Positions 33,488 through 42,419 of a stretch of 64,000 nt of DNA are shown here, one piece after another. The translations under genes and the position numbers were made by a program. The notes beneath the pieces are model-generated. The model did not search any database, was not told the origin of the DNA, and worked only from the letters and a program-made list of their open reading frames with translations. Source of the DNA: Hyphomicrobiales bacterium (GTDB lineage: Bacteria; Pseudomonadota; Alphaproteobacteria; Rhizobiales; Rhizobiaceae); the NCBI GenBank assembly GCA_900471925.1, contig UCGV01000034.1:51214-115213 (forward strand), in the 5' to 3' direction. Positions within the stretch are counted from its first letter, which is position 1, and every line of letters starts with the position of its first letter.

Positions 33488-34353
33488 AGACGTGCCTCCT
33501 CGGCCCTTTTCGAACGGCTGATGAAGATCGCCAGGACCGCGATCGTCACGAGGATGGAAAGGGCAGCGCCAAACGGCCAGTTGCGAGAGGAGGTGAACTG
33601 CATCTGCACCAAGCTGCCGATCAGGAGTTTCTTGCCGCCGCCGAGGAGATCAGGCGCGAGGAACGAGCCGAGCGAGGGCGCAAAGACGAGGCTTGCGCCG
33701 ACGAGCGCGCCTGGTCTTGCAAGCGGCCAGATGACACGGGCAAAGACCGCGCCTCTGCTTGCATAGAGATCATAAGCAGCCTCGATCAGGCGCGGATCGA
33801 TACGTTCAAGGGTCGAATAGATCGGCAGCACCATGAACGGCAGGAACGTGTAGACCAGCCCGAGCAGGATGGAGCCGTCATTGTAGAGCAGCGGCAATGG
33901 CGTCGAGATCACGCCCGCCGCCTTGAGGAGCCCGTTTGCCAGTCCTTCGTCGCGCAGGATCAGAACCCAGCAATAGGTCCTGATCAGCGTGTTGATCCAG
34001 AACGGCAGAGTGACGAGGAAAAGCAGCGTGCGACGACGGTTCTCATTCTGGCAGACAAGATACCAGGCGACCGGAAAGCCGAGGATCAGGCAGATCGCCG
34101 TCGTCAGGCTGGCCAGATAGACCGAGCGAAGGATGATGACGATGTAACTCCAGGAAAAGACGAGCGTATCGTCGAAATCGCGCTGAAACAGGAACTGGAC
34201 ATAGGCATCGGCCGTCAGAGGCATATCGACGCCGCCGTAGGGATTGGCGGTCATGAAGGAATAGGCGACGGCGACAAGGAGCGGCGTGACCATGAAAATG
34301 CCGATCATCAGGACAGCGGGAGCTGCGAGCGTCAGGGTGCGCTGGGTGTTCAT
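33484..34353 (-). CDS. Polyamine ABC importer permease, PotB-like
   Basis: A 289-residue inner-membrane permease with six hydrophobic segments, starting TLAAPAVLMIGIFMVTPLLV. The contact loop for the ATPase is EAAYDLYASRGAVFARVIWP. The ATG at 34353 is favoured because it directly precedes the first helix and follows the sequence GGGGAG; the longer frame has an Arg/Cys-rich unlikely leader. It overlaps the PotC-like start by four bases. Confidence 0.93.
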   Translation of the reverse strand: MNTQRTLTLAAPAVLMIGIFMVTPLLVAVAYSFMTANPYGGVDMPLTADAYVQFLFQRDFDDTLVFSWSYIVIILRSVYLASLTTAICLILGFPVAWYLVCQNENRRRTLLFLVTLPFWINTLIRTYCWVLILRDEGLANGLLKAAGVISTPLPLLYNDGSILLGLVYTFLPFMVLPIYSTLERIDPRLIEAAYDLYASRGAVFARVIWPLARPGALVGASLVFAPSLGSFLAPDLLGGGKKLLIGSLVQMQFTSSRNWPFGAALSILVTIAVLAIFISRSKRAEEARL

Positions 34354-34364
34354 GCTGCACTCCC

Positions 34365-35366
34365 CTAGTTCACAAGATGCCGTTCGGCATCGCTCGGCCA
34401 GTCGAGGATGACAGCCTGGCCGGCATCGAGGCCGGAGACGGATTGGCGACACCGGCTTCGCAGGCGCTCGCCATTGTCGAGCGTGATCTCGTAGAGCGTA
34501 TCCAGACCAAGATAGGTGATGGAGGTAATCGTGCCGCGGATTTTGCCAGGCAAGCCACTCGCCAGCATCGAAAGAGCGATCCGTTCCGGCCTCACGGCGA
34601 CCATGATATCGCTACCGCGACCGACAGCCGCCCCCGGCAACACATTGGATTCACCGATGAAGTCGGCAACGAAACGGCTTTTCGGATTGTCGTAGATTTC
34701 CCGTGGCGCCCCCATCTGCAGGACACGGCCTGCCGACATCACCGCGATACGGTCGGACATGGCGAGCGCTTCTTCCTGGTCGTGCGTGACGAGGATGAAG
34801 GTGATGCCGGTCTCTTGCTGTAAACGCTTAAGCTCACCCTGCATCTCCCGGCGCAATTTGAGATCGAGAGCACTGAGCGGCTCGTCGAGAAGCAGGACCT
34901 TCGGACGAGGCGCGAGTGCGCGGGCGAGAGCCACGCGCTGCTGCTGTCCACCCGACAGCTGGCGCGGCAAGCGCGACGCCATGCTCTCGAGCCGCACCAA
35001 TCTCAACGCTTCGGCAACACGGGCCTGGCGATCGGATTTCGCGACCTTCTGCATCTGCAGTCCGAATGCGACGTTTTCGGCCACCGTCATATGCGGGAAG
35101 AGCGCGTAGCTCTGGAAAACCGTATTCACCGGGCGTTTTTGCGGTGGCAATGCCGAACTATCCGCTCCCTCGATCAACACCCTTCCCGCGCTCGGAGCCT
35201 CGAAACCAGCGATAATTCTCAAAAGCGTTGTTTTACCGCATCCGGAAGGCCCAAGCAGGGTGAAGAACTCCCGGTCACGGATCTGCATCGACACGTCGTC
35301 CAGAGCCGTGAATGCCTCCGTATCCTTTGTGAGGAACGATTTAGAGACGTTTTCGATGCTGATCAT
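34365..35366 (-). CDS. Polyamine ABC importer ATPase, PotA-like
   Basis: A 333-residue ATPase: Walker A GPSGCGKTTLLRII, Q-loop in NTVFQSYALFPHMTV, signature LSGGQQQRVALARAL, Walker B VLLLDEPLSALD, H-loop FILVTHDQEEAL, followed by a C-terminal TOBE-type regulatory domain from about residue 245. The start is uncertain: ATG at 35366 gives the usual ISIENVSKSF beginning, while ATG 35387 or GTG 35390 would add seven or eight residues. First gene of the importer and amine-degradation operon. Upstream is a sigma-70-type promoter overlapped by a palindrome. Confidence 0.94.
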   Translation of the reverse strand: MISIENVSKSFLTKDTEAFTALDDVSMQIRDREFFTLLGPSGCGKTTLLRIIAGFEAPSAGRVLIEGADSSALPPQKRPVNTVFQSYALFPHMTVAENVAFGLQMQKVAKSDRQARVAEALRLVRLESMASRLPRQLSGGQQQRVALARALAPRPKVLLLDEPLSALDLKLRREMQGELKRLQQETGITFILVTHDQEEALAMSDRIAVMSAGRVLQMGAPREIYDNPKSRFVADFIGESNVLPGAAVGRGSDIMVAVRPERIALSMLASGLPGKIRGTITSITYLGLDTLYEITLDNGERLRSRCRQSVSGLDAGQAVILDWPSDAERHLVN

Positions 35367-35397
35367 CGCTTGCAACCGGCCTCTCATCACCGCTAAA

Positions 35398-35411
35398 TAA
35401 CTAATTGGTTA
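35398..35411. promoter_or_regulatory. Near-palindrome, probable ROK-regulator operator
   Basis: TAACTAATTGGTTA, a palindrome but for one central pair, lies just downstream of the predicted -10 of the potA-like promoter and about 30 bases before that gene. Placement over the transcription start suits repression, and the ROK regulator encoded divergently is the obvious candidate. Confidence 0.5.
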
Positions 35412-35412
35412 C

Positions 35413-35442
35413 AAGCTATCAGCGGAGATTTTGCATTGTCAA
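35413..35442 (-). promoter_or_regulatory. Sigma-70-like promoter of the amine-utilisation operon
   Basis: On the minus strand a perfect -35 TTGACA (35442-35437) is followed after 17-18 bases by ATAGCT or TAGCTT, a weak -10. It is the best housekeeping-type promoter seen upstream of the potA-like gene. Confidence 0.45.
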
Positions 35443-35871
35443 GTTGAGTAATTCAATTTTCTTTCTGGCATTTTCGGCGCCAGAAGCCATGCGTGAAAAT
35501 ATAGATCGCGGCGTTAGCGAGTTGTTTATACGCACTTCTTTCAAATTATCTTGCTGCATTCGATATTGCCGACGTCGCCTGAAATGCAACCAAAGATTAC
35601 CCGTCGCCTGCCTCACGAGGAAACAGCGCTCGAAAGAGTCGCAGCGATCATGCGACAGGATTTACCCGCCGGTCAGATTGGACTTCATGGACGCAATTCC
35701 GGTTTCTCGTTCACCCTTAATGCCTCTGAAAACGCTGCGTATGCGGCCGGTTGAGCCGGCTCTCTGGCGTCCCCAAACGCGGAAGTGGAGTTTTGTTTCC
35801 GCCTCCACGACTGAAAAGATAACACAACACTTTTTAATTAAAAGGATTTTGATAACCATCAGGCTGATGAT
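35443..35871. other. Intergenic region upstream of the ROK regulator
   Basis: About 430 bases of non-coding, locally AT-rich DNA between the two divergent units. It contains a TTTTAATTAAAA palindrome about 30 bases before the ROK start. Short frames here have no ribosome-binding site or convincing composition. Regulatory function is likely but not further resolved. Confidence 0.45.
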
Positions 35872-37167
35872 ATGAATGCGACCATGAATCTCCGCCTTGA
35901 CCGCGACGGCGTGCTGCCTGGCACGAACCTGCTGCAGACCCGCACGCTCAACCGGCGGGCCGTTTTCGATGCCGTGCGCCGCAGCGGACCGATTACCCGA
36001 ACCGAGCTGGCGCAGTCGATTGGCCTGACCGTTCAGGCGATTTCCAACATCGCGGCCGAACTTGAGGAAGCCGGCCTGATCCGGCAGGAAGGCAGACGCT
36101 CAGGTCAGCGCGGTCAGCCGGCGGTCGAACTGTCGCTCAATCCGAAGGGTGGGTACACGATCGGGCTCAGCCTTGCCTATCGGCGCATCACCGGCCTGCT
36201 CGTCGACCTGACCGGCACTGTTGTGGCAAGTGAAACACGCCCCCTACCCGAGCGTGATCCGGCAACAACGGCCGATGTTCTCGGTGAACTCGCGCTGCGC
36301 CTGCTGGCGACGAGCGAGATTGAACGCCAGCATGTGTGGGGCATCGGTTGCAGCGTGCCCGGAACGGTCGAGAACGGCACTTTCTGGTACGACAAGGTCC
36401 AGGAAGGCGATGACTGGACGAAGTTCCCGCTGACGGCGCGGCTGGAGGATCGGACAGGTATCAGGACTTTCGTGGAAAACGATGCGACAGTTGCCGCGAT
36501 CGGCGAGCGCCTCTACGGCATTGGTCGGTCGGTGCGCTCCTTCTTCTATCTCCATTTCAACCTCGGCATCGGCGGTGGCCTCGTTCTGGACGGCCAGCAC
36601 TACCGCGGTGCGTTCGGCGGGGCCGGCGAAATCGGCCACCTGATCGTCAAGCCGGGCGGCAGGTTATGTGCCTGCGGTAGCCGCGGCTGCCTGGAGCAAT
36701 ATGTCTCGTTTTACGCGGCAGCTGAAACCATCTGCGGCCCGACCCGCACACCGGATGAGGTTTCGGCAGAAGAGCTCGTGGCCTGCATTCTCGACGATGA
36801 TCCGCGATTGACCACGTGGCTACGCGAGGCGGCACAATATCTGCGCATCGCCATCCGCAATATCGAAGCCATGTTCGACCCGGATACCGTTGTTGTCGGC
36901 GGTGGCTTGCCGGCCGAGCTTCTGGACCGGCTTATCGACGCCACCTCGCCGCTCCTGCCGGCAATGATTCACCGGCACGCAAGCCCATATCCCCGATTGA
37001 TGCGGGCGGAACATAGTTCGGAGCTTCCCGCTCTGGGCGCAGCGGCATTGCCGATCGCCATCGCACTGCAACCCGGCGTCTCTGCAGTCAATACGTCAGC
37101 GCCCCTCGCCGGGGCGATCGATAATCCTGCTTTGCTTGCACTTGGCATTGATCTCGGTCGCCGGTGA
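35872..37167 (+). CDS. ROK-family transcriptional regulator (NagC/XylR-like)
   Basis: A 431-residue regulator. An N-terminal MarR-like helix-turn-helix is at about 22-80 (AVFDAVRRSGPITRTELAQS, VQAISNIAAELEEAGLI). The ROK sugar-kinase-like domain follows, with LHFNLGIGGGLVLDGQHYRG, the zinc motif GRLCACGSRGCLEQY at about 262-276 and DTVVVGGGLPAELLDRL. ROK repressors normally sense sugars; here one is divergent from an amine-uptake and oxidase operon, so its ligand is unclear. ATG at 35872 used; ATG 35884 is an alternative. Confidence 0.9.
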   Translation: MNATMNLRLDRDGVLPGTNLLQTRTLNRRAVFDAVRRSGPITRTELAQSIGLTVQAISNIAAELEEAGLIRQEGRRSGQRGQPAVELSLNPKGGYTIGLSLAYRRITGLLVDLTGTVVASETRPLPERDPATTADVLGELALRLLATSEIERQHVWGIGCSVPGTVENGTFWYDKVQEGDDWTKFPLTARLEDRTGIRTFVENDATVAAIGERLYGIGRSVRSFFYLHFNLGIGGGLVLDGQHYRGAFGGAGEIGHLIVKPGGRLCACGSRGCLEQYVSFYAAAETICGPTRTPDEVSAEELVACILDDDPRLTTWLREAAQYLRIAIRNIEAMFDPDTVVVGGGLPAELLDRLIDATSPLLPAMIHRHASPYPRLMRAEHSSELPALGAAALPIAIALQPGVSAVNTSAPLAGAIDNPALLALGIDLGRR

Positions 37168-37855
37168 GAGCGGCAATGATCGCAGCGGAAACTCCGTCGT
37201 GCCGAGGCATCAAGGTCTGCTGTCTTGTCGCCTAAGGCAGCAAGCCTATCGAACGGGTAGATTTCAGGTGTTGGCGTCCTTCATGGGAATGAATTGCCGG
37301 CCCGCTTTCGATCGAGATGCCCGGCCGACATGCGGTCGCCATGATCGGAATCGAACTGGATGAGGGCTCGAAATGCTGGCTGCTCTATTCGAAGCCACGC
37401 ACGACAGCGTCACAATACAGCTCGTTCTCCTTCGAATGCACGAGCGAACTGGTCGATGAGTGGCTCGGTGAGATAGGCGAGCTCGCCTTTCGAACGACCG
37501 CTTCAACCCCAATCCCGGAAAACTGACGCCCGGCCACCGGCCCGATCTCGCTCGATCCGTCGAGATGGGCCGGGACGTGACCAGAGAAGTCGCCAAGGCC
37601 AGGCTCTTGCAAACCTCACCTGCCCGGCCGAGCGATCGAGCGGTATCGATCATGTCGTCGACAAAAGCGGTCAGATTTTCTTGGTTTCAGGCGACACCTA
37701 TCGTCTCGACGAGTTCGCGGCCTCGGTCATCTCCTGTCGATCGGATGCGCGAGGGGCTTTTCACGCGGCGCGCAGCGACCGCTGCTTATCGGACAAGAAC
37801 AGGCTTTCCGTGTCGCCTTTCGAGAATACCGCAAAGTCTCTTGTGCGGGATGATG
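37168..37855. other. Stretch without a supported gene, possibly decayed
   Basis: About 690 bases with overlapping frames of 60-130 codons. One plus-strand frame has text like GIDHVVDKSGQIFLVSGDTY, and adjacent frames carry other protein-like pieces, as in a frameshifted remnant, but no family could be named. Nothing else was recognised. Confidence 0.4.
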
Positions 37856-38797
37856 CTATGAGCGTTTGCCTCCAGCGGCGGTGATGACACCGACGATAAT
37901 GAGACCGGTGAGTAGCAGGCGAACGCCGGCGCTGACGCCGAATGTATTGAGCATCGTCAATAGAAGCACAAGGAACAGGGCCGCCCCCCAGATGCCGGGA
38001 ATATTGGCCTTGCCGCCGGCGACCGAGGTACCGCCGATGACGACGACAGCGATCGAGGAGAGCAGATATTCGTTGCCGATATCGACATTTGCGCCACGGA
38101 AATAGCCCGCAAGCAGCGCCCCGTTCAGGCCGCCCAGAGTCCCGGAAAGCGTGTAGGTCACCAAGCGGATGCGCTCGACAGGCACCCCCGCAAGCCAGGC
38201 GGCGCGGATATTCTGTCCAATCGCGAGTACCGAGCGCCCGTAGATCATTCGGTGGAGCGCAACGCCGGCGCCCAACGAGAACAGGACGGTGAGGAGCGCC
38301 AACACCGGAACGCCGAACATCTGCAGGTTGGTGAACTCGGCAAAGCCCGGTGGTGGTTTGATCTGCAGGCCGCGGCCATAGCTGATGTCGATCGACTGGA
38401 TGATGAAACTTGCCGAGAGCGTGGCGATGATCGGCGGAATACGCAGCGCCCAGATCAGCAGGTAATTGGCCAGGCCGACCGCAGCACCGCTGGCGAGTGC
38501 CGCAATCAAGCCGATGACGATCATACTGTCCTGCCCGTCCATGGTCTTCATCGCGACGGCACTGGCAAGTCCGATATTGGCCGGCAACGAGAGATCGACA
38601 TTGCCGGGGCCGAGCGTGATGACGAACATTTGCCCCGTACCGACGACGACCATGAAGACGGCAAGTGAGAAGGCCGCTGTCAGCATGCCGCCTGCGCCGT
38701 AGCCACCGGTAAACGCGATCGTGGCGAGCCAGGCTGCGAGAGCGCCCACGAAGGACCAGATCCAGGGTTTTACGGCAAGCGCCTTCAATTGCGTCAT
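37856..38797 (-). CDS. Ribose/xylose-type ABC importer permease (second)
   Basis: A 313-residue BPD_transp_2 (RbsC-like) permease with about eight to ten helices. The family text VITLGPGNVDLSLPANIGLA and PPIIATLSASFIIQSIDISY and the end IAVVVIGGTSVAGGKANIPG are clear. The ATG at 38797 follows GGGAAG and opens at the hydrophilic leader TQLKALAVKPW. Two bases separate it from the other permease gene, and the ATPase follows the pair on the coding strand upstream. Twin permeases suggest a heterodimeric channel. Confidence 0.92.
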   Translation of the reverse strand: MTQLKALAVKPWIWSFVGALAAWLATIAFTGGYGAGGMLTAAFSLAVFMVVVGTGQMFVITLGPGNVDLSLPANIGLASAVAMKTMDGQDSMIVIGLIAALASGAAVGLANYLLIWALRIPPIIATLSASFIIQSIDISYGRGLQIKPPPGFAEFTNLQMFGVPVLALLTVLFSLGAGVALHRMIYGRSVLAIGQNIRAAWLAGVPVERIRLVTYTLSGTLGGLNGALLAGYFRGANVDIGNEYLLSSIAVVVIGGTSVAGGKANIPGIWGAALFLVLLLTMLNTFGVSAGVRLLLTGLIIVGVITAAGGKRS

Positions 38798-38798
38798 G

Positions 38799-39776
38799 TC
38801 ATGCTTCCCTGCGGCTGATGAGTGCGCGTGCGGCCAACACGATGATGAGGATCGCGCCATTGGCTGCCACCTGCCAGTCCGGTGGAATATGCATGAAGGT
38901 CAGCAGCGACGATGCGGCGAGCGCCAGGGTCAGCGCACCGATGACCGCACCAATCGGCGACACGCGCCCGCCCATGAATTCGCCGCCGCCCAGAATGACG
39001 CCGGCGATCGACAGCAACGTATAGCCATTGCCGATATTGGCGTCGCCCGACGAGGTAATGCCGATCAGCGTCATGCCGGAGAGCACGCCGAAGCATCCAG
39101 CCAGTGCAAAAAGTATGATCTTGGTACGCAGGATCGACCAGCCGGCCCGCGCCAGAGCCGCCGGATTGCCGCCCGAACCCCGCAGGATGACACCGTAGGA
39201 GGTGCGCATGAGCCCGACATAGACGACCGCGGCAATGACGATCGCGGCAATGATCGGAAAGGGAATGAAGGGCGGCTTGAATGAGGTAATCGCCTGCAGC
39301 CATTCCGGCGCCTTGCCGCCGGGCTTGGGCAGTACGAGGATAGCGAGCCCCTGCCAGACGAAGCTCATGCCGAGCGTCACGACGATCGACGGCAGGTTGC
39401 GCAGGTGAATGAGAGCGCCAAGCAGCGCGTAGACACCAATCGAGCCAAGCAGCACGACGACGCCAAGCAGCGGCGCCTCGCGCAGCCAGGTGGCGGTAAC
39501 GCAGCCGACGAAGCCGACGAAGGTTCCGATCGAAAGATCGAGCTCATTGCCGGCAATCACGAACATCTGCGCGACGGTGGCGAGCGCGATCGGGATCGCC
39601 AGGTTCAGCATCAGGCTGAAACCGAAATATGAGATGGCCCGCGGATTGAGCCAGGCAATCGCAATCAGCACCAGAGCGAGCGAGAGCGCTGGTAGCATGG
39701 CGCGCAGGGTGCGGGCCTTGCCGGCGCCGCTTGGAGCCCGCCGATCAACGGAACTGTTGAGGGAAACGAATGTCAT
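38799..39776 (-). CDS. Ribose/xylose-type ABC importer permease (first)
   Basis: A 325-residue RbsC-like permease. Hydrophobic segments start at about residue 30 (ALSLALVLIAIAWL). The motif AGNELDLSIGTFVGFVGCVT and the loop SYGVILRGSGGNPAALARAG are family hallmarks, followed by LLSIAGVILGGGEFMGGRVS. It lies one base after the ATPase gene stop and two bases before the second permease. Confidence 0.92.
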   Translation of the reverse strand: MTFVSLNSSVDRRAPSGAGKARTLRAMLPALSLALVLIAIAWLNPRAISYFGFSLMLNLAIPIALATVAQMFVIAGNELDLSIGTFVGFVGCVTATWLREAPLLGVVVLLGSIGVYALLGALIHLRNLPSIVVTLGMSFVWQGLAILVLPKPGGKAPEWLQAITSFKPPFIPFPIIAAIVIAAVVYVGLMRTSYGVILRGSGGNPAALARAGWSILRTKIILFALAGCFGVLSGMTLIGITSSGDANIGNGYTLLSIAGVILGGGEFMGGRVSPIGAVIGALTLALAASSLLTFMHIPPDWQVAANGAILIIVLAARALISRREA

Positions 39777-39777
39777 C

Positions 39778-41262
39778 TCAGCTTGCCTCGACGAAGGAGG
39801 ATTGGATGATCTTCTCCTCGGTCAGCTCGTCGCGCGTGAGATTGGCGACGATGCGGCCGTTCTTGAAGACATAGACATGGTGACAATTGTCGAGCTCTTC
39901 CGTCTCGGTCGTGTACCAGATGAAGGTTCGGCCATTGGCAGCCTCCTGGCGGATGAGATCGTAGACTTCGAGCTTGGTGCCGATATCGACGCCGCGCATC
40001 GGATCATCCATGAGAATGATCTCGGCATCGGAGCCAAGCGCGCGGGCAAAGAGCGCCTTTTGCTGGTTGCCGCCCGAAAGCGAGAGGATATTGTTGTCCA
40101 TGTCGGGCGTTCTGATGCCGATCCGGCGCTTCCAGACATCGGCAAGCTCGGCCTCGCGTTCAGGAGAGATGAGGAAACCGGTGCGCAGACGCATCAGCGA
40201 CCGGATGCCGATATTCTCGGCGATCGACCATTGCGGGAAGATGCCGTCCGACTGCCGGTCGCCGGCAACAAGGGCGACCGGAGCCGTCACCTCGATACCG
40301 CCCTTTCGGCGCCCCGCGGCCTTGAAGATCGCAAGCAGCAGATCCGTCTGGCCGTGACCGGCAAGCCCGGCAAGTCCGACGATGGAACCCGACCGGGCAA
40401 CGAGTTCGACGCCATCGCCCTGAAGCGCGGGCCGGGCTCGCACGCACGGCGAGCCTTCCGCCTTGGCGAGGAGAGTTGGCGCGTCCCCCTGATCGCGACG
40501 GGCGGCCCCACCCATCGTCGCGACCAGCCGGTCGCGGTCATAGGTACGTGCCGCATCGGCAGCCACGACCTTGCCGTCACGCATGACGACGATACGGTCG
40601 GCATTGTGCAGCACCTCGCCAAGCACATGAGAAATCAGGATGCAGCTGCCGCCGGCTGCAACGAAGCGCCGGACAAAGGCGAGCAGCTGGCCGGCGGTAT
40701 GGGCATCGAGTGATGAGGTCGGCTCATCAAGGATGACAAGGTTCAAAGGGTCGTCAGTCACCGTGAAGGCGCGGGCTACCTCCACCATCTGTCGTCGCCC
40801 GATCGACAGGTCCGCCACGATATCGGACGCATCGATACCGTGGCCGGGAAAGATCTCGTCGAGTTTGGCAGTGATCAGTTGCGCTGCCCGTCCGCGCCAG
40901 CCGAAACCACGCAACGAGGGATGGTTGATGCGTGTATTCTCTGCAACGGACAGATTGGGGCAGAGCGATAGTTCCTGGAAGACGCATCGAATGCCGAACC
41001 TCTGGGCTCGGACGACGGAATACGTCTCATTGATTGCCTCACCGATCGCCATGGTGCCGCAGTCGGGCGACAATGTTCCCGCCAGCACGTTCATCAGCGT
41101 CGACTTGCCTGCGCCGTTGTGGCCGACGAGCCCAACGCATTCGCCGGCCCGAACATCGAAATCGATATCGTCCAGCGCCCTCACGGCACCGAAATGTTTT
41201 TCGGCGCCGCGGAGGCTGACGATAATCCGGCTGGGCGTAGCCTCCACCGGCGCGACCCTCAC
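39778..41262 (-). CDS. Sugar ABC importer ATPase with two nucleotide-binding domains (RbsA/MglA type)
   Basis: A 494-residue double ATPase. The first domain has Walker A GHNGAGKSTLMNVLAG, signature-like LSIGRRQMVEVARAF and Walker B LVILDEPTSSLD. The second has a degenerate Walker A (GLAGHGQTDLLLAIF), signature LSGGNQQKALFARAL and Walker B IILMDDPMRGVD, in which Asp replaces the catalytic Glu. Asymmetric second domains are common in this class; the Asp is unusual. It overlaps the binding-protein gene by four bases and is followed by two permease genes. Confidence 0.94.
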   Translation of the reverse strand: MRVAPVEATPSRIIVSLRGAEKHFGAVRALDDIDFDVRAGECVGLVGHNGAGKSTLMNVLAGTLSPDCGTMAIGEAINETYSVVRAQRFGIRCVFQELSLCPNLSVAENTRINHPSLRGFGWRGRAAQLITAKLDEIFPGHGIDASDIVADLSIGRRQMVEVARAFTVTDDPLNLVILDEPTSSLDAHTAGQLLAFVRRFVAAGGSCILISHVLGEVLHNADRIVVMRDGKVVAADAARTYDRDRLVATMGGAARRDQGDAPTLLAKAEGSPCVRARPALQGDGVELVARSGSIVGLAGLAGHGQTDLLLAIFKAAGRRKGGIEVTAPVALVAGDRQSDGIFPQWSIAENIGIRSLMRLRTGFLISPEREAELADVWKRRIGIRTPDMDNNILSLSGGNQQKALFARALGSDAEIILMDDPMRGVDIGTKLEVYDLIRQEAANGRTFIWYTTETEELDNCHHVYVFKNGRIVANLTRDELTEEKIIQSSFVEAS

Positions 41263-42272
41263 TTGATGTTGGCCTTGATCGCTTCGAGGGCATCGGCTTG
41301 CGTATATTCCTTCGATGCTACGCTGCCGACGGGAATGTCCGTCAGATGCTGTTCGAAATCATCCTGCGTGAACGCCAGATAGGGGACCAGAAGATCGTGG
41401 GGGATGTCCTTGCGCCCGTCGAGCACCTGCTGGGCGACCCAGAAGGCAAGTGTGGAGACACCGGGCGCGATCGAGGCGGACCACGTCTTGTAGCCGTCCT
41501 TGGCCTTCTGCTCTTTCCACCATTGCAGCTCGTCCTGACGGTTTCCCATGATGATGGTCGGGCGCGGCTTGCCGGCAGCGGCAAAGGCCTGTGCCGCGCC
41601 GTATCCGTCCCCGCCCTGGGTCACGACGCCGACAATATCCGGCAGCGAGGGCAGCACGGTCGCGACGGCTTTTTGCGCTGTCGTCTGATCCCAGTTGCCG
41701 GTGACTGAATTGACAATCTTGAATTCAGGATGAGCGGCAACTGCTTCCATCAGGCCCTTGTGGATCGAATCGTCGATCGACGTGCCGGCAAGGCCACGGA
41801 TCTCCAGAAGGTTACCGCCTTCCGGATGAAACGCTTTCATCTGGGCGATTTCCTGTTTGCCCATATCCTCGAAATCGACGACGACACGATAGGCGCACGG
41901 CTCGTTGACGATACCATCAAAGGAGACGACGACGATGCCTGCTTCGCAGGCTTGCTTGACGGCGCCGTTCAGCGCATCCGGCGAAGCGGCGTTGATGACG
42001 ATCGCGTCATAGCCCTGCAGGATCAGGTTTTGGATCTGTGCCGCCTGGGTCGGCACTTCCTGGTCGGCAGTCGTGAAGACGTCGGCTGCACCCACGACCT
42101 TGTCGGCAACCGCCTTCTTGGTGACGATGTCATAGCTTTTCAGCATCGCCTGGCGCCAGGAATTGCCGGCATAATTGTTCGAGAAGGCGATTTTCTTGCC
42201 GCTCGTGTCGGCAAAGGCCGTGCCCGATGCGAGAAGTGCCGCAAGGCCGGCTAGTACGAAGGCTCTACGCAT
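41259..42272 (-). CDS. Sugar ABC importer periplasmic binding protein (Peripla_BP_4)
   Basis: A 337-residue binding protein with signal peptide at 1-21 (RRAFVLAGLAALLASGTAFA). Family segments: KIAFSNNYAGNSWRQAMLKS, LILQGYDAIVINAASPDALN and GIVVVSFDGIVNEPCAYRVV, the pattern of ribose/xylose-type binding proteins. The ATG at 42272 opens the signal peptide; the longer frame upstream is less likely. The ligand could be a lactone-yielding sugar, as the linked SMP-30 protein suggests. Confidence 0.93.
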   Translation of the reverse strand: MRRAFVLAGLAALLASGTAFADTSGKKIAFSNNYAGNSWRQAMLKSYDIVTKKAVADKVVGAADVFTTADQEVPTQAAQIQNLILQGYDAIVINAASPDALNGAVKQACEAGIVVVSFDGIVNEPCAYRVVVDFEDMGKQEIAQMKAFHPEGGNLLEIRGLAGTSIDDSIHKGLMEAVAAHPEFKIVNSVTGNWDQTTAQKAVATVLPSLPDIVGVVTQGGDGYGAAQAFAAAGKPRPTIIMGNRQDELQWWKEQKAKDGYKTWSASIAPGVSTLAFWVAQQVLDGRKDIPHDLLVPYLAFTQDDFEQHLTDIPVGSVASKEYTQADALEAIKANIK

Positions 42273-42419
42273 TTCAATCCTCCCTAAGTTGTTTGGCCGC
42301 GAGTGAAAGGCATTCACTCGCTGGCGATCATTCTCCGGCAATCCGTTGATCGGATGGATGGAGATCCATGGCGCCGATCCTCCATCGGCAACCATTCCTG
42401 CTGGCCGGTCACCCGGTTG

